The position numbers and the translations under genes are program-made. The notes beneath the pieces were generated by a model. That model was given only the letters and a program-made list of their open reading frames with translations. It ran no database searches and had not been told where the DNA came from. This document shows, in pieces, positions 57,089 to 64,000 of a stretch of 64,000 nucleotides of DNA (position 1 is its first letter; every line of letters starts with the position of its first letter). This DNA is from Qipengyuania flava (GTDB taxonomy: Bacteria > Pseudomonadota > Alphaproteobacteria > Sphingomonadales > Sphingomonadaceae), in NCBI RefSeq assembly GCF_019448255.1, contig NZ_CP080410.1, forward strand, positions 2,046,001 through 2,110,000, given 5' to 3'.

Positions 57089-58357
57089 ATGATCGCGCGT
57101 ATCGCCGATTTGTTGCGCCGCCTGGGGCGAAACGAGAAGGGCAACGTGTTGCTGATCGCCGGTGCGGCGCTGACCGGGATGGTCGGCGCCGCCGGTATCG
57201 GCGTCGATACCGTCCAGTGGTACCTGTGGAAGCGCCAGATGCAGCAGGCGGTCGATACCGGCGCGGTCGCCGGCGCGCTGATGAAGACGCAGGGGCTGGC
57301 GCATTCCGCCGCCGTCACCAGCGAGATCACGCGTACTGCCAACACAGCCTATGTCCTTGAAGCGGTCAACACGCCGCCAGCGACGGGCACTTTCGCAGGC
57401 GATGCCTCGGCGATCGAGGTCATCGCGACGACCAGCGCCTCGCTGCCCTTCTCCTCGGTCTTCCTCGCGCAGGCCCCGACCATCCGCACCCGCGCCGTCG
57501 CGCGCGCCGTGGCCGTGGGCGAGCCCTGCGTCATCGGCCTTGCCGACAGCGGCACGGGCGTCGAGGTTTTCGGTAGCGCAACCGTCTCGCTCGATTGCCC
57601 GGTGGCCAGCAATTCCCCCGGGGGCGTGTCGATCGACTTCAACGGCGGCGCCTATCTAGACACGGACCTCGTCAACTCGGTCGGCGGGATCGACTACGCC
57701 AGCGGCAACCTTCCCTCCGACGCGGCGATCGTTTCCTACGGCCTGCCGGTAGAAGACCCGCTGGCCAGCCGCGGCCTCACCCCGCCGAGCAGCCCCAGCG
57801 CCTGTCACGCCAACAATTACAAGATCAATCCGAGCGACACCGAAACGCTGCCGGGCGACAAGCGCTGGTGCAACGGCCTGACCATCCAGGGCACCGCCTA
57901 TCTCGAAGGCGGGGTCTACATCATCGATGGCGGGGACCTGAAGATCAACTCGGGCGCCGAGGTGTACCTGGCCGGCAGCGGCGGGGTGACCTTCATCCTC
58001 ACCGGCAACAACGCCAGCACCATTGCCGAAATCTCCATCAACGGCAGCGCCACGATCGACATCGCCGCGCCGACCTCGGCCGAGAACGCCACCTGGGGCG
58101 GCATCCTGTTCTACCAGGACCCGCTGGGGCCCGCGGTTCACACGATCAACGGCGGCGCGGATATCGATCTTGAAGGCATCATCTATATGCCCAAGGGCGA
58201 CGTGACCTATAACGGCAGCGCTTCGGCCGATGCGCAGTGCCTGCTGCTGATCACCGAGCGGGTCCGCTTCGGCGGGACCAACAATATCGAGAACAACTGC
58301 AACTCCGACGTGGACAGCGTGGACGCTGTCGCCCGCGTCGTTCGCGTGGTGGAGTAA
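57089..58357 (+). CDS. TadG-like protein with repetitive beta-type C-terminal domain
   Basis: The 422-residue protein starts after a good gagggag site. Its N-terminus NEKGNVLLIAGAALTGMVGA is the membrane anchor typical of Tad pilus proteins, followed by VQWYLWKRQMQQAVDTGAVA. From about residue 250 on, short beta-prone repeats occur: GTAYLEGGVYIIDGGDLKIN, GAEVYLAGSGGVTFIL and INGSATIDIAA, suggestive of a stacked beta-helix or adhesin-like fold. Cysteines are present in GEPCVIG, SLDCPVA and ENNCNSD. It differs from the VWA-containing TadG at 50108. It heads a three-gene set. Confidence 0.75.
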   Translation: MIARIADLLRRLGRNEKGNVLLIAGAALTGMVGAAGIGVDTVQWYLWKRQMQQAVDTGAVAGALMKTQGLAHSAAVTSEITRTANTAYVLEAVNTPPATGTFAGDASAIEVIATTSASLPFSSVFLAQAPTIRTRAVARAVAVGEPCVIGLADSGTGVEVFGSATVSLDCPVASNSPGGVSIDFNGGAYLDTDLVNSVGGIDYASGNLPSDAAIVSYGLPVEDPLASRGLTPPSSPSACHANNYKINPSDTETLPGDKRWCNGLTIQGTAYLEGGVYIIDGGDLKINSGAEVYLAGSGGVTFILTGNNASTIAEISINGSATIDIAAPTSAENATWGGILFYQDPLGPAVHTINGGADIDLEGIIYMPKGDVTYNGSASADAQCLLLITERVRFGGTNNIENNCNSDVDSVDAVARVVRVVE

Positions 58358-58363
58358 GCACCC

Positions 58364-58846
58364 ATGCTGTTTGCCTTTTTCCAACGTCTCCTGCGCGACC
58401 AGAACGGGGTCGGCTTCGTCGAACTGGCGCTGGTCGCGCCGCTGCTGGCGCTGCTGTTCCTCGGCATGATCGACCTGTCCAAGATCGTGACCACCCGCGT
58501 CGACCTCGAACAGGCCGCCCAGCGCACCACCGATTTCGCGCTCGCCAAGCGTCCGCCCAACGGGAACACCGCCTATCTGGTGACCGAGGCCAAGAACGCT
58601 TCGGGCGTGACCAACACCGCCGATGTGACCGTGAAGCTGACGCTCGAATGCGACGGCACGGTGCAGGCCAATTTCACCGACAGCTGCAGCTCCGGCCAGG
58701 TCACCGCGCGCTTTGCCGAGGTTGCCATCAAGCGGCAGGTTTCGACCGGGTTCAACTGGCGCGCCATCGCCGCCATGTTCGGCGGCGGCAGCGGCACCTA
58801 CCGCCCGGTCACCGTGACCGGTGACAGCGTGGTGAGGCTCCAGTGA
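58364..58846 (+). CDS. TadE-family minor pilin-like protein
   Basis: The 160-residue protein has the TadE N-terminus RDQNGVGFVELALVAPLLAL followed by a membrane helix. A short periplasmic domain has cysteines in LECDGTV and DSCSSGQ, likely a disulfide. The start lies 6 bp after the upstream stop, and its own stop overlaps the next ATG by one base. Confidence 0.85.
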   Translation: MLFAFFQRLLRDQNGVGFVELALVAPLLALLFLGMIDLSKIVTTRVDLEQAAQRTTDFALAKRPPNGNTAYLVTEAKNASGVTNTADVTVKLTLECDGTVQANFTDSCSSGQVTARFAEVAIKRQVSTGFNWRAIAAMFGGGSGTYRPVTVTGDSVVRLQ

Positions 58847-59235
58847 TGCGGCGGCTTGTAAGGGACGAGCGCGGCTCGGTCGGGCTCGAGTTCGGCATCG
58901 CCATCCCGGTGCTGGTCGCGCTGATCATCGGCGTGCTGCAGTTCGGCCTCGTGCTGAACGCCAACGGCGCGATGCGGCACGCGATGGGCGAAGGCCTGCG
59001 CCTGGCCAAGGTCGACACCACGGCCACCGACACCGAGGTGACCGACCGCGTCAAGGCGCAGCTGCTGGGCGTCAACCAGACCGGAATCCAGACGCTGACC
59101 TTCAACCGGTCGACCACCAACAATATCGAACAGGGCACGCTCACGCTGACGCTGCGCCTGACGCCGGTGATCCCCTTCGCCGCGGTCCCGCCGATTACGC
59201 TGACCGAGACGAAGACGATCTACCTGCCGAACTGA
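58846..59235 (+). CDS. TadE-family minor pilin-like protein
   Basis: The 129-residue protein begins MRRLVRDERGSVGLEFGIAI and has one membrane helix, with the glutamate of the TadE signature in GLEFGI. The periplasmic part is short, has no cysteine and ends with LTETKTIYLPN. The ATG at 58846 was chosen; the preceding GTG at 58843 overlaps the upstream stop more. It closes the second Tad-like set, without other pilus genes nearby. Confidence 0.83.
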   Translation: MRRLVRDERGSVGLEFGIAIPVLVALIIGVLQFGLVLNANGAMRHAMGEGLRLAKVDTTATDTEVTDRVKAQLLGVNQTGIQTLTFNRSTTNNIEQGTLTLTLRLTPVIPFAAVPPITLTETKTIYLPN

Positions 59236-59280
59236 CGCGCGCCGCGCGTCCGGCCCGGCCCCTGCCCTTCCCCGGCGGCC

Positions 59281-61227
59281 TCAGTCCGCCGGGTTGTGCT
59301 GGGCGAGGAAGGCGGTGAGCGCCTCGTACCACTGCTGCTCGCTCTCCGGTTCCTTGAACGAGTGGCCCTCGTCCTCGAACACCAGCTCAACCGGCGTGAT
59401 CGAGGATTTCTTCAGCGCGCTGCGGAACTTGGTGAACTGCGAATAGGGCACGCGCTCATCGTCCTTGCCCTGTGCAATCAGGATCGGGCGGGTCAGCGTG
59501 TGGGCGAGCCGGTAAGGCGAAACCGCGTCGAAATCGAAGTCTCCCTCGCCGAAGATCTTCGCCTCGCGCCGCTCGTTCGCCCAGTTGCGGAAGAACTGGT
59601 CGTCGTGTTCAAGCACCAGCTCCCAATCGGTCACCCCGGCAAAGCTTGCCGCGCAGCGATAGCGTTCCGGATTGCGAATGACGCCCCAGAGCGCGGCGTA
59701 TCCGCCATAGGAGCTGCCCACGAGGCAGACGCGGTCCTTGTCGGCAATGCCTTCGGCAACGGCCCAGTCCATCGCATCGTCGAGGTCGTCCTGCATCGCC
59801 TGGCCAATCTGGCCATAGCCGAGCTCGACGAAGGCTTCGCCGTAGCCGCCCGAGCCGCGGAAGTTGGGCTGGAGCACGGCGTAACCGCGGTTGGCGAGAA
59901 GCTGGACCTCGTCGCTGTAGTCGAGCGTGTCGTGGACTTCGTAAGGCCCGCCATGCGGCAGGATGATCAGCGGCAGGTCCTTCGCCTCGCGTCCCTTGGG
60001 CAGGGTCAGGATCGCGCGGATCTTCGTGCCGTCGCGCGCGGTGTAGCCGATGGCCTTGGGCCGCGCGAGCTGGGTCTCGTCGATCTCGGGCCGCTGCTCG
60101 GTCAGCAGCGACAGGCGGCCTTCGGCCGGGGTGTAGACGTAATAGGCGCCCGGGTCGGCCGGTCCGCCGGCCCAGATGACCAGCCGCTCGTCCTCTTCGG
60201 AACGCGACTGGATCCACACCAGCTCTTCCGGCAGCGCGTTGGACAGCGCGTCGTAGGTCTGGGCCAGCCCTTCGTCGAACCAGTGAACATTCGACTGGTC
60301 GTTGGTCCAGAACGCGCCCATCGGCTTGCCATCGCGCATCTGCACGCTGTCGATATCCGCATCCGGGTTTTCGTAGACGAGATCGATGACCTCGCGCGTG
60401 GCGAGGTCGAAGGTGTAGAGACCGATGCGCTCGCTATCGCCCTTGGTCAGGACATAGGCCTGGTCGGACCCGGCGCGGATGTAGGTCACGTCGAGGTAAT
60501 TGTCCTCGATGTCCCGGTCCTTGATCTTCTCGACCAGGCGGAACTTGTCGTCGGGGCCCGAGCGGTAGTGAACCCGCAGGTTGCGCGACCGCAGGCCAAG
60601 GCCGAGGCGCACCACGCCTTCGTTGTCGGCGTACCAGTCCCACACGCCTTCGATCGGGCGCTGCGCGATCGAGGTGCGCACTTCCGACCCGAAATCATAC
60701 CGCACTACCGAGGGATACTGCGTGCGCAGGCGCTGGACGGAAACGAGCGCGTAGGAGCCATCCTCGGCGATGAAAATCACGTTGTCGCCGTCACGGCCGC
60801 CGAAATCGCCGAGCATTTCCATCGCGCCGGTTTCGACATGGACATAGGCAAGCCGGGTTGCCGAATAGGAATTGCCCGCACGCTCCGCCGTGCCGCGGAT
60901 GGAGACCAGCAGCTGCTTCGGACCGGCCCAGCGGATGCGGGTGATCTCGTTGCCTTCGCCGACCGAGTAGCGCTGCACCAGCTTCTGCGTCGAGGCATCG
61001 ATCAGGGCGACGAATTCCTTGCCGCCTGCGCGAGCGCGCGAGGCAATCAGGCGCCCGTCGGGCGAAACGGTGACCCGGGTGAACGGGCTGCGCTTGGCAA
61101 AGGCGGCTTCCGGAATCTGTGCCGGGCGGGCTTCGGCGGAAGCCTGTGCGGTCTGCGCGAGCGGCGCGGACAGCGGAACGGCGGACAAAGCGACAAACGA
61201 CGCGGCAAGCGCGCTAATACGAAACAT
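59281..61227 (-). CDS. Exported S9-family peptidase (prolyl oligopeptidase-like)
   Basis: The 648-residue protein has a signal peptide (to about APLAQTAQA), a beta-propeller-like middle and a C-terminal alpha/beta hydrolase domain. The catalytic serine is in GSSYGGYAALWG, the aspartate in GKDDERVP and the histidine in DEGHSF. Such enzymes trim peptides, acylated amino acids or dipeptides in the periplasm. The gene is monocistronic, convergent with the Tad set, and separated from the next gene on the same strand by 96 bp. Confidence 0.93.
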   Translation of the reverse strand: MFRISALAASFVALSAVPLSAPLAQTAQASAEARPAQIPEAAFAKRSPFTRVTVSPDGRLIASRARAGGKEFVALIDASTQKLVQRYSVGEGNEITRIRWAGPKQLLVSIRGTAERAGNSYSATRLAYVHVETGAMEMLGDFGGRDGDNVIFIAEDGSYALVSVQRLRTQYPSVVRYDFGSEVRTSIAQRPIEGVWDWYADNEGVVRLGLGLRSRNLRVHYRSGPDDKFRLVEKIKDRDIEDNYLDVTYIRAGSDQAYVLTKGDSERIGLYTFDLATREVIDLVYENPDADIDSVQMRDGKPMGAFWTNDQSNVHWFDEGLAQTYDALSNALPEELVWIQSRSEEDERLVIWAGGPADPGAYYVYTPAEGRLSLLTEQRPEIDETQLARPKAIGYTARDGTKIRAILTLPKGREAKDLPLIILPHGGPYEVHDTLDYSDEVQLLANRGYAVLQPNFRGSGGYGEAFVELGYGQIGQAMQDDLDDAMDWAVAEGIADKDRVCLVGSSYGGYAALWGVIRNPERYRCAASFAGVTDWELVLEHDDQFFRNWANERREAKIFGEGDFDFDAVSPYRLAHTLTRPILIAQGKDDERVPYSQFTKFRSALKKSSITPVELVFEDEGHSFKEPESEQQWYEALTAFLAQHNPAD

Positions 61228-61323
61228 GACGACCCCTCAAGTATTACGATCCGCTTTTCACGGTATCGCAAGACAAAGAGGATTCAACCGCCGAACGGGT
61301 ATTTCTGCGGAAAAATAATCCGC

Positions 61324-61944
61324 TCAGGGTTTACCGCCGTTTAGGTACTCCTCGATCTGCCCGAGACGTTCCTTGCCGAAATACATTTCCGGCCCCTCGC
61401 CCCGGTCCACATAGAAGGTCGGGATGCCGAAGGCACCGCGTTCCACCGCGGCGGAGGTGTTGTCGATCAGCTGCTGCTTGATTGCCGGGTCCTGCGTCTT
61501 TTCAAGCAAGGCCTGGGCATCGAACCCCGCGCCGGCGAGCTTTGCGCCTATGGCGGCGGGATCGTCGATCGCGACCCCTTCTTCCCACAGCGCGACGAGC
61601 AGGGTTTCGACGAGCTTTACGCGCTCCTCCCCCTCAACCGCCAGCAGCATGCGCTGGAAGGTCACCGAATTGAACGGGAACTGCGGATGGAGACGGAACT
61701 TGTCGTAGCCGTGCCGCTCGATGAAGCGGCGCATCTCGAGCGAGGAATACTCGACCTTGCCCTTCACATCCTTGTCGCGGATCATCGGCGGCGCGTTGCC
61801 TGTCAGGCGGTGCATCCCGCCAAGGAACACGGGCGTCACGACCAGCTCGGCTCCGGTGCGCTGCAGCACGCCCTTGAGCGGATACCACGCGAGGTATCCG
61901 TTTGGGCTGACAAAATCGAAAATGAACTCGACGGTCTTGGTCAC
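61324..61944 (-). CDS. 2-hydroxychromene-2-carboxylate isomerase-like protein
   Basis: The 206-residue protein has the thioredoxin-like fold of the DsbA/kappa-class GST family. It starts VEFIFDFVSPNGYLAWYP, with the conserved serine in VSPNGY, and the cis-proline region AFGIPTFYVD. Members isomerise 2-hydroxychromene-2-carboxylate in naphthalene breakdown, but many are in genomes without that pathway and conjugate glutathione instead. No aromatic degradation genes are near. The start is the GTG at 61944, with an agggag site; the frame runs to 62166. Confidence 0.85.
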   Translation of the reverse strand: MTKTVEFIFDFVSPNGYLAWYPLKGVLQRTGAELVVTPVFLGGMHRLTGNAPPMIRDKDVKGKVEYSSLEMRRFIERHGYDKFRLHPQFPFNSVTFQRMLLAVEGEERVKLVETLLVALWEEGVAIDDPAAIGAKLAGAGFDAQALLEKTQDPAIKQQLIDNTSAAVERGAFGIPTFYVDRGEGPEMYFGKERLGQIEEYLNGGKP

Positions 61945-62018
61945 GGCGTTCTCCCTTGCTCGCCCTTCTTCCAGATGCGGCAGCAAAGGGCAAAGCGCAT
62001 CTTTCTGCCGCTTCACTG

Positions 62019-62035
62019 TTGCGAATGATTTGCAA
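62019..62035. promoter_or_regulatory. Fur/Irr-like palindrome in a divergent promoter
   Basis: TTGCGAATGATTTGCAA is a near-perfect inverted repeat (7 of 8 arm positions) between two divergent genes, 75 bp from the isomerase-like start and 33 bp from the small unknown gene. It matches the general form of Fur-type boxes and is 15 of 17 identical to the site upstream of mdh. Confidence 0.6.
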
Positions 62036-62067
62036 TAGCATATTATCGGGCAGGCAAGGAGACGCCC

Positions 62068-62481
62068 ATGACCGACCGATCGGATTCGACCGCCCTCGAC
62101 CTTCCCCTCCCCGCCCTGCGCAGCCAGACGCTGGGCCTCGTGCTCCTGCGCCGGATGGTGGCGCATGGCCTGCAGGATGCGCGCGCGACCATGCTTGCGC
62201 TCGACGCGGCCGGGCCGGGCTTCCGCCGGCTGCTGGTCCTGACACGGGCGCTGGTGGTCGACCTTGCGCGCAGTTCACAGCGCAAGATCCGCCTCGCGCC
62301 CTGCTGCGCGGCAGGCATGACGCGCGACGAAGGGCTGCTCATGGCCATGGTCGGCGGCGGCGGGCTCGACGTGCACGGCGCGCTGACCGACGACGCGCGC
62401 TGCCGCACGGCGCTGACCACCGCGCACGCCCTTGGCGAGGAACTGGAAGCCGTCGCCCTGCGCAACGGCTGGCGACGTTAA
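62068..62481 (+). CDS. Small Ala/Leu-rich protein of unknown function
   Basis: The 137-residue protein has no signal peptide or clear membrane helix. It contains a pair of cysteines in APCCAAG that could bind metal or form a redox pair, and another in DARCRTAL. The sequence LVLLRRMVAHGLQDARATML is helical. I do not recognise a family with confidence; it may belong to a sphingomonad-specific group. It lies just downstream of the Fur-like box, so an iron-linked role is possible. The end overlaps the metZ end by 4 bp. Confidence 0.7.
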   Translation: MTDRSDSTALDLPLPALRSQTLGLVLLRRMVAHGLQDARATMLALDAAGPGFRRLLVLTRALVVDLARSSQRKIRLAPCCAAGMTRDEGLLMAMVGGGGLDVHGALTDDARCRTALTTAHALGEELEAVALRNGWRR

Positions 62482-63683
62482 AGCCCCGCGGCAGCGAGCG
62501 CCTGGTCGAGGTCTTCCTTCAGGTCCTCGACATCCTCCAGCCCTACGTTGATGCGCAGCAGGCCTTCGGTCACGCCCATCTCGTCGCGCGCTTCGGCAGT
62601 CATGCCTGCGTGGGTGGTGCTGGCCGGGTGGCACATCAGGCTGCGCGCATCGCCGATGTTGTTGGAGATATCGACCAGCTGCAGCGCGTCGAGCACGGCA
62701 AAGGCGGTCGCCCGGTCGCCCACGTCGAAGGCGAAGATCGGACCCGTGGCGACCATCTGGCTTGTAGCGAGCGCATGGCGCGGGTGGCTGGCAAGGCCCG
62801 GGTGCAGCATCTTGGGCACGCGGGGCTCCATGAACGCGCCGAGCGCCACCGCGTTCTCGCTCTGCCGGCGGGCTCGCAGGTCCAGCGTCTCGAGGCCCTT
62901 CAAGACCACCCAGGCGTTGAAGGGCGAAATGTTCGGACCCGTGTTGCGCTGGAAGGGCAGCAGCACCTCATCGATCCAATCCTGGCTCGCGCAGACCGCG
63001 CCTGCGAGCACGCGGCCCTGCCCGTCCATCAGCTTGGTGGCGGAGTAGGCGACAACGTCCGCGCCGAACTCCATCGGTTTCTGCAGCGCGCTGGTGGCAA
63101 AGGCGTTGTCGACCACCGTGGTGATCCCATGCGCCTTGGCGACGGCGCAGACATGAGCAAGGTCGACCACGTCGAGCGTCGGGTTGGCCGGCGTTTCGAA
63201 GAAGAAGACCTTGGTGTTCGGCCGGATCGCGGCCTCCCAGGCGTCGTCATCGGCGCTGTCGACCACGGTGGTCTCGATCCCGAAACGCGGCAGCAGGCTG
63301 TCGAGCAGCCAGCGGCACGATCCGAAGGCGGCGCGCGCGCCGACCACGTGGTCGCCCGCCGAAAGCTGGCACAGGAGCGCGGTCGTCATCGCCGCCATGC
63401 CGCTTGCCTGCGCGCGGCAGGCCTCCGCCCCTTCCATCAGCGCGATGCGTTCTTCCAGCATGGCGACGGTCGGGTTCTGGAGACGCGAATAGGTCATGCC
63501 CTCGGCCTCGCCCGCGAACCGGTCGGCGACGGTCTGCGCGTTGTCGTAGGTGTAGCCGCTGGAGAGGAACAGCGCTTCGCTGGTCTCGCCATGCTCGGAG
63601 CGCCAGGTGCCGCCGCGCACAGCCTGCGTCGCGGGGCGCCACTTGGAGGTGATCGAACGGTCGGTGCCGGTGGTCTTCTTCAT
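62478..63683 (-). CDS. metZ: O-succinylhomoserine sulfhydrylase
   Basis: This PLP enzyme forms homocysteine directly from O-succinylhomoserine and sulfide in methionine synthesis. The 401-residue protein shows the Cys/Met metabolism family pattern: YTYDNAQTVADRFAGEAEG, SRLQNPTVAMLEERIALMEG, and the PLP lysine in YSATKLMDGQGRV. Discrimination from cystathionine gamma-synthase or the O-acetyl form rests on overall resemblance. The ATG at 63683 is set by the family N-terminus; the frame goes further. It is convergent with the small unknown gene. Confidence 0.85.
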   Translation of the reverse strand: MKKTTGTDRSITSKWRPATQAVRGGTWRSEHGETSEALFLSSGYTYDNAQTVADRFAGEAEGMTYSRLQNPTVAMLEERIALMEGAEACRAQASGMAAMTTALLCQLSAGDHVVGARAAFGSCRWLLDSLLPRFGIETTVVDSADDDAWEAAIRPNTKVFFFETPANPTLDVVDLAHVCAVAKAHGITTVVDNAFATSALQKPMEFGADVVAYSATKLMDGQGRVLAGAVCASQDWIDEVLLPFQRNTGPNISPFNAWVVLKGLETLDLRARRQSENAVALGAFMEPRVPKMLHPGLASHPRHALATSQMVATGPIFAFDVGDRATAFAVLDALQLVDISNNIGDARSLMCHPASTTHAGMTAEARDEMGVTEGLLRINVGLEDVEDLKEDLDQALAAAGL

Positions 63684-63724
63684 GGTGGCAGCGAATAGCA
63701 CGCGGGCGTGACGCGGCAAGCGGC

Positions 63725-64000
63725 TCAGCCTTCCAAGGCGGCAAGCCCCGCTTCGCCCATATCCCCGCGCCCGACCGCGCGCAGCATCTGCGATCCCTCG
63801 ATCGCGGTGAGGACGGCCCGGGCGCCGGCCTGCGGGTCGGGCTCGTCTTCGGGGAGATGGTCGACCACCCAATCGAGCAGCCGGTCCATGATCCGCCCGG
63901 CCGCTTCGAGATAGGCGGCGTTGCCGTTGGCGCAGCCCGAAACGATGTCCCACCACACCCGGAAGAACGGCGCGAAGGCCGGATCGCCGGTAATGGCATA
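63725..64000 (-). CDS. TetR-family regulator, C-terminal part (cut by window end)
   Basis: Only the last 91 residues lie in the window, and the frame is open to base 64000. The sequence WWDIVSGCANGNAAYLEAAG, followed by DRLLDWVVDHLPEDEPDPQA and ARAVLTAIEGSQMLRAVGRG, resembles the effector-binding half of TetR/AcrR proteins. The DNA-binding half would be beyond the edge. The stop is 41 bp upstream of the metZ start on the same strand, so metZ may be co-transcribed or controlled by it. Confidence 0.6.
   Translation of the reverse strand, partial: YAITGDPAFAPFFRVWWDIVSGCANGNAAYLEAAGRIMDRLLDWVVDHLPEDEPDPQAGARAVLTAIEGSQMLRAVGRGDMGEAGLAALEG

Noticed and set aside
62478-63683. Cystathionine gamma-synthase instead of MetZ
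   Set aside because: Overall sequence, such as the long N-terminus with TQAVRGGTWRSEHGETSEAL, looks closer to O-succinylhomoserine sulfhydrylases; the alternative is kept as a minor possibility.

Overview
The window looks like a chromosomal segment of a high-GC alphaproteobacterium. The protein sequences, the gene order and an arginine at S12 position 88 point to a sphingomonad, most likely the Erythrobacteraceae. That placement is judged by eye, without a database search. No tRNA, rRNA, CRISPR array or insertion sequence was seen.

Positions 1-16300 (+ strand): a membrane-bound GGDEF-EAL protein comes first. A TCA-cycle run follows: mdh, a small exported protein, sucD, sucA, sucB and lpd, i.e. 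malate dehydrogenase, one subunit of succinyl-CoA synthetase and the whole 2-oxoglutarate dehydrogenase complex. sucC is not beside sucD. Then come an NAD-dependent epimerase, a short SEDS-like (FtsW/RodA-like) membrane protein, a serine hydrolase, an amidase, a PepSY membrane protein and a TRIC/UPF0126-type membrane protein. A 17-bp Fur-like palindrome lies upstream of mdh, and a near-identical one lies at 62 kb.

Positions 16280-42750 (- strand): two related exported Arg/Tyr/Gly-rich proteins and a NylB-like hydrolase precede a large ribosomal protein block. In transcription order this is rpsL-rpsG-fusA-tuf, rpsJ through rpmD, rplO-secY-adk, and rpsM-rpsK-rpoA-rplQ. Two intrusions interrupt it: a glycosyltransferase behind a terminator-like hairpin between rpmD and rplO, and an exported SRPBCC-like protein plus gdhA between adk and rpsM. 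Several spacers are rich in RNA hairpins, most strikingly the 281-bp gap between rpsL and rpsG. L3 carries a long acidic C-terminal tail and S5 a long Arg/Gly-rich N-terminal extension. S12 carries R88, a residue that gives streptomycin resistance in other bacteria.

Positions 43150-52700: an AT-rich KAP-family P-loop NTPase of foreign appearance sits directly upstream of the str operon. It is followed by a terminase-small-subunit-like HTH protein, a PilZ protein, a membrane-anchored winged-helix protein, two GNAT acetyltransferases, a three-gene set of Tad/Flp-type minor pilins (TadE, TadE with Ca-binding-like repeats, TadG with VWA) and a GcvA-like LysR regulator.

Positions 52750-64000: ppk and ppx (polyphosphate synthesis and breakdown) overlap by 4 bp. 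apaG, a second three-gene TadG/TadE/TadE set, an S9 peptidase, a 2-hydroxychromene-2-carboxylate isomerase-like protein, a small unknown protein, metZ and a truncated TetR-like regulator complete the window. The best leads for something undescribed are the structured rpsL-rpsG spacer, the KAP island, the loop-less SEDS homologue and the interrupted ribosomal operon.
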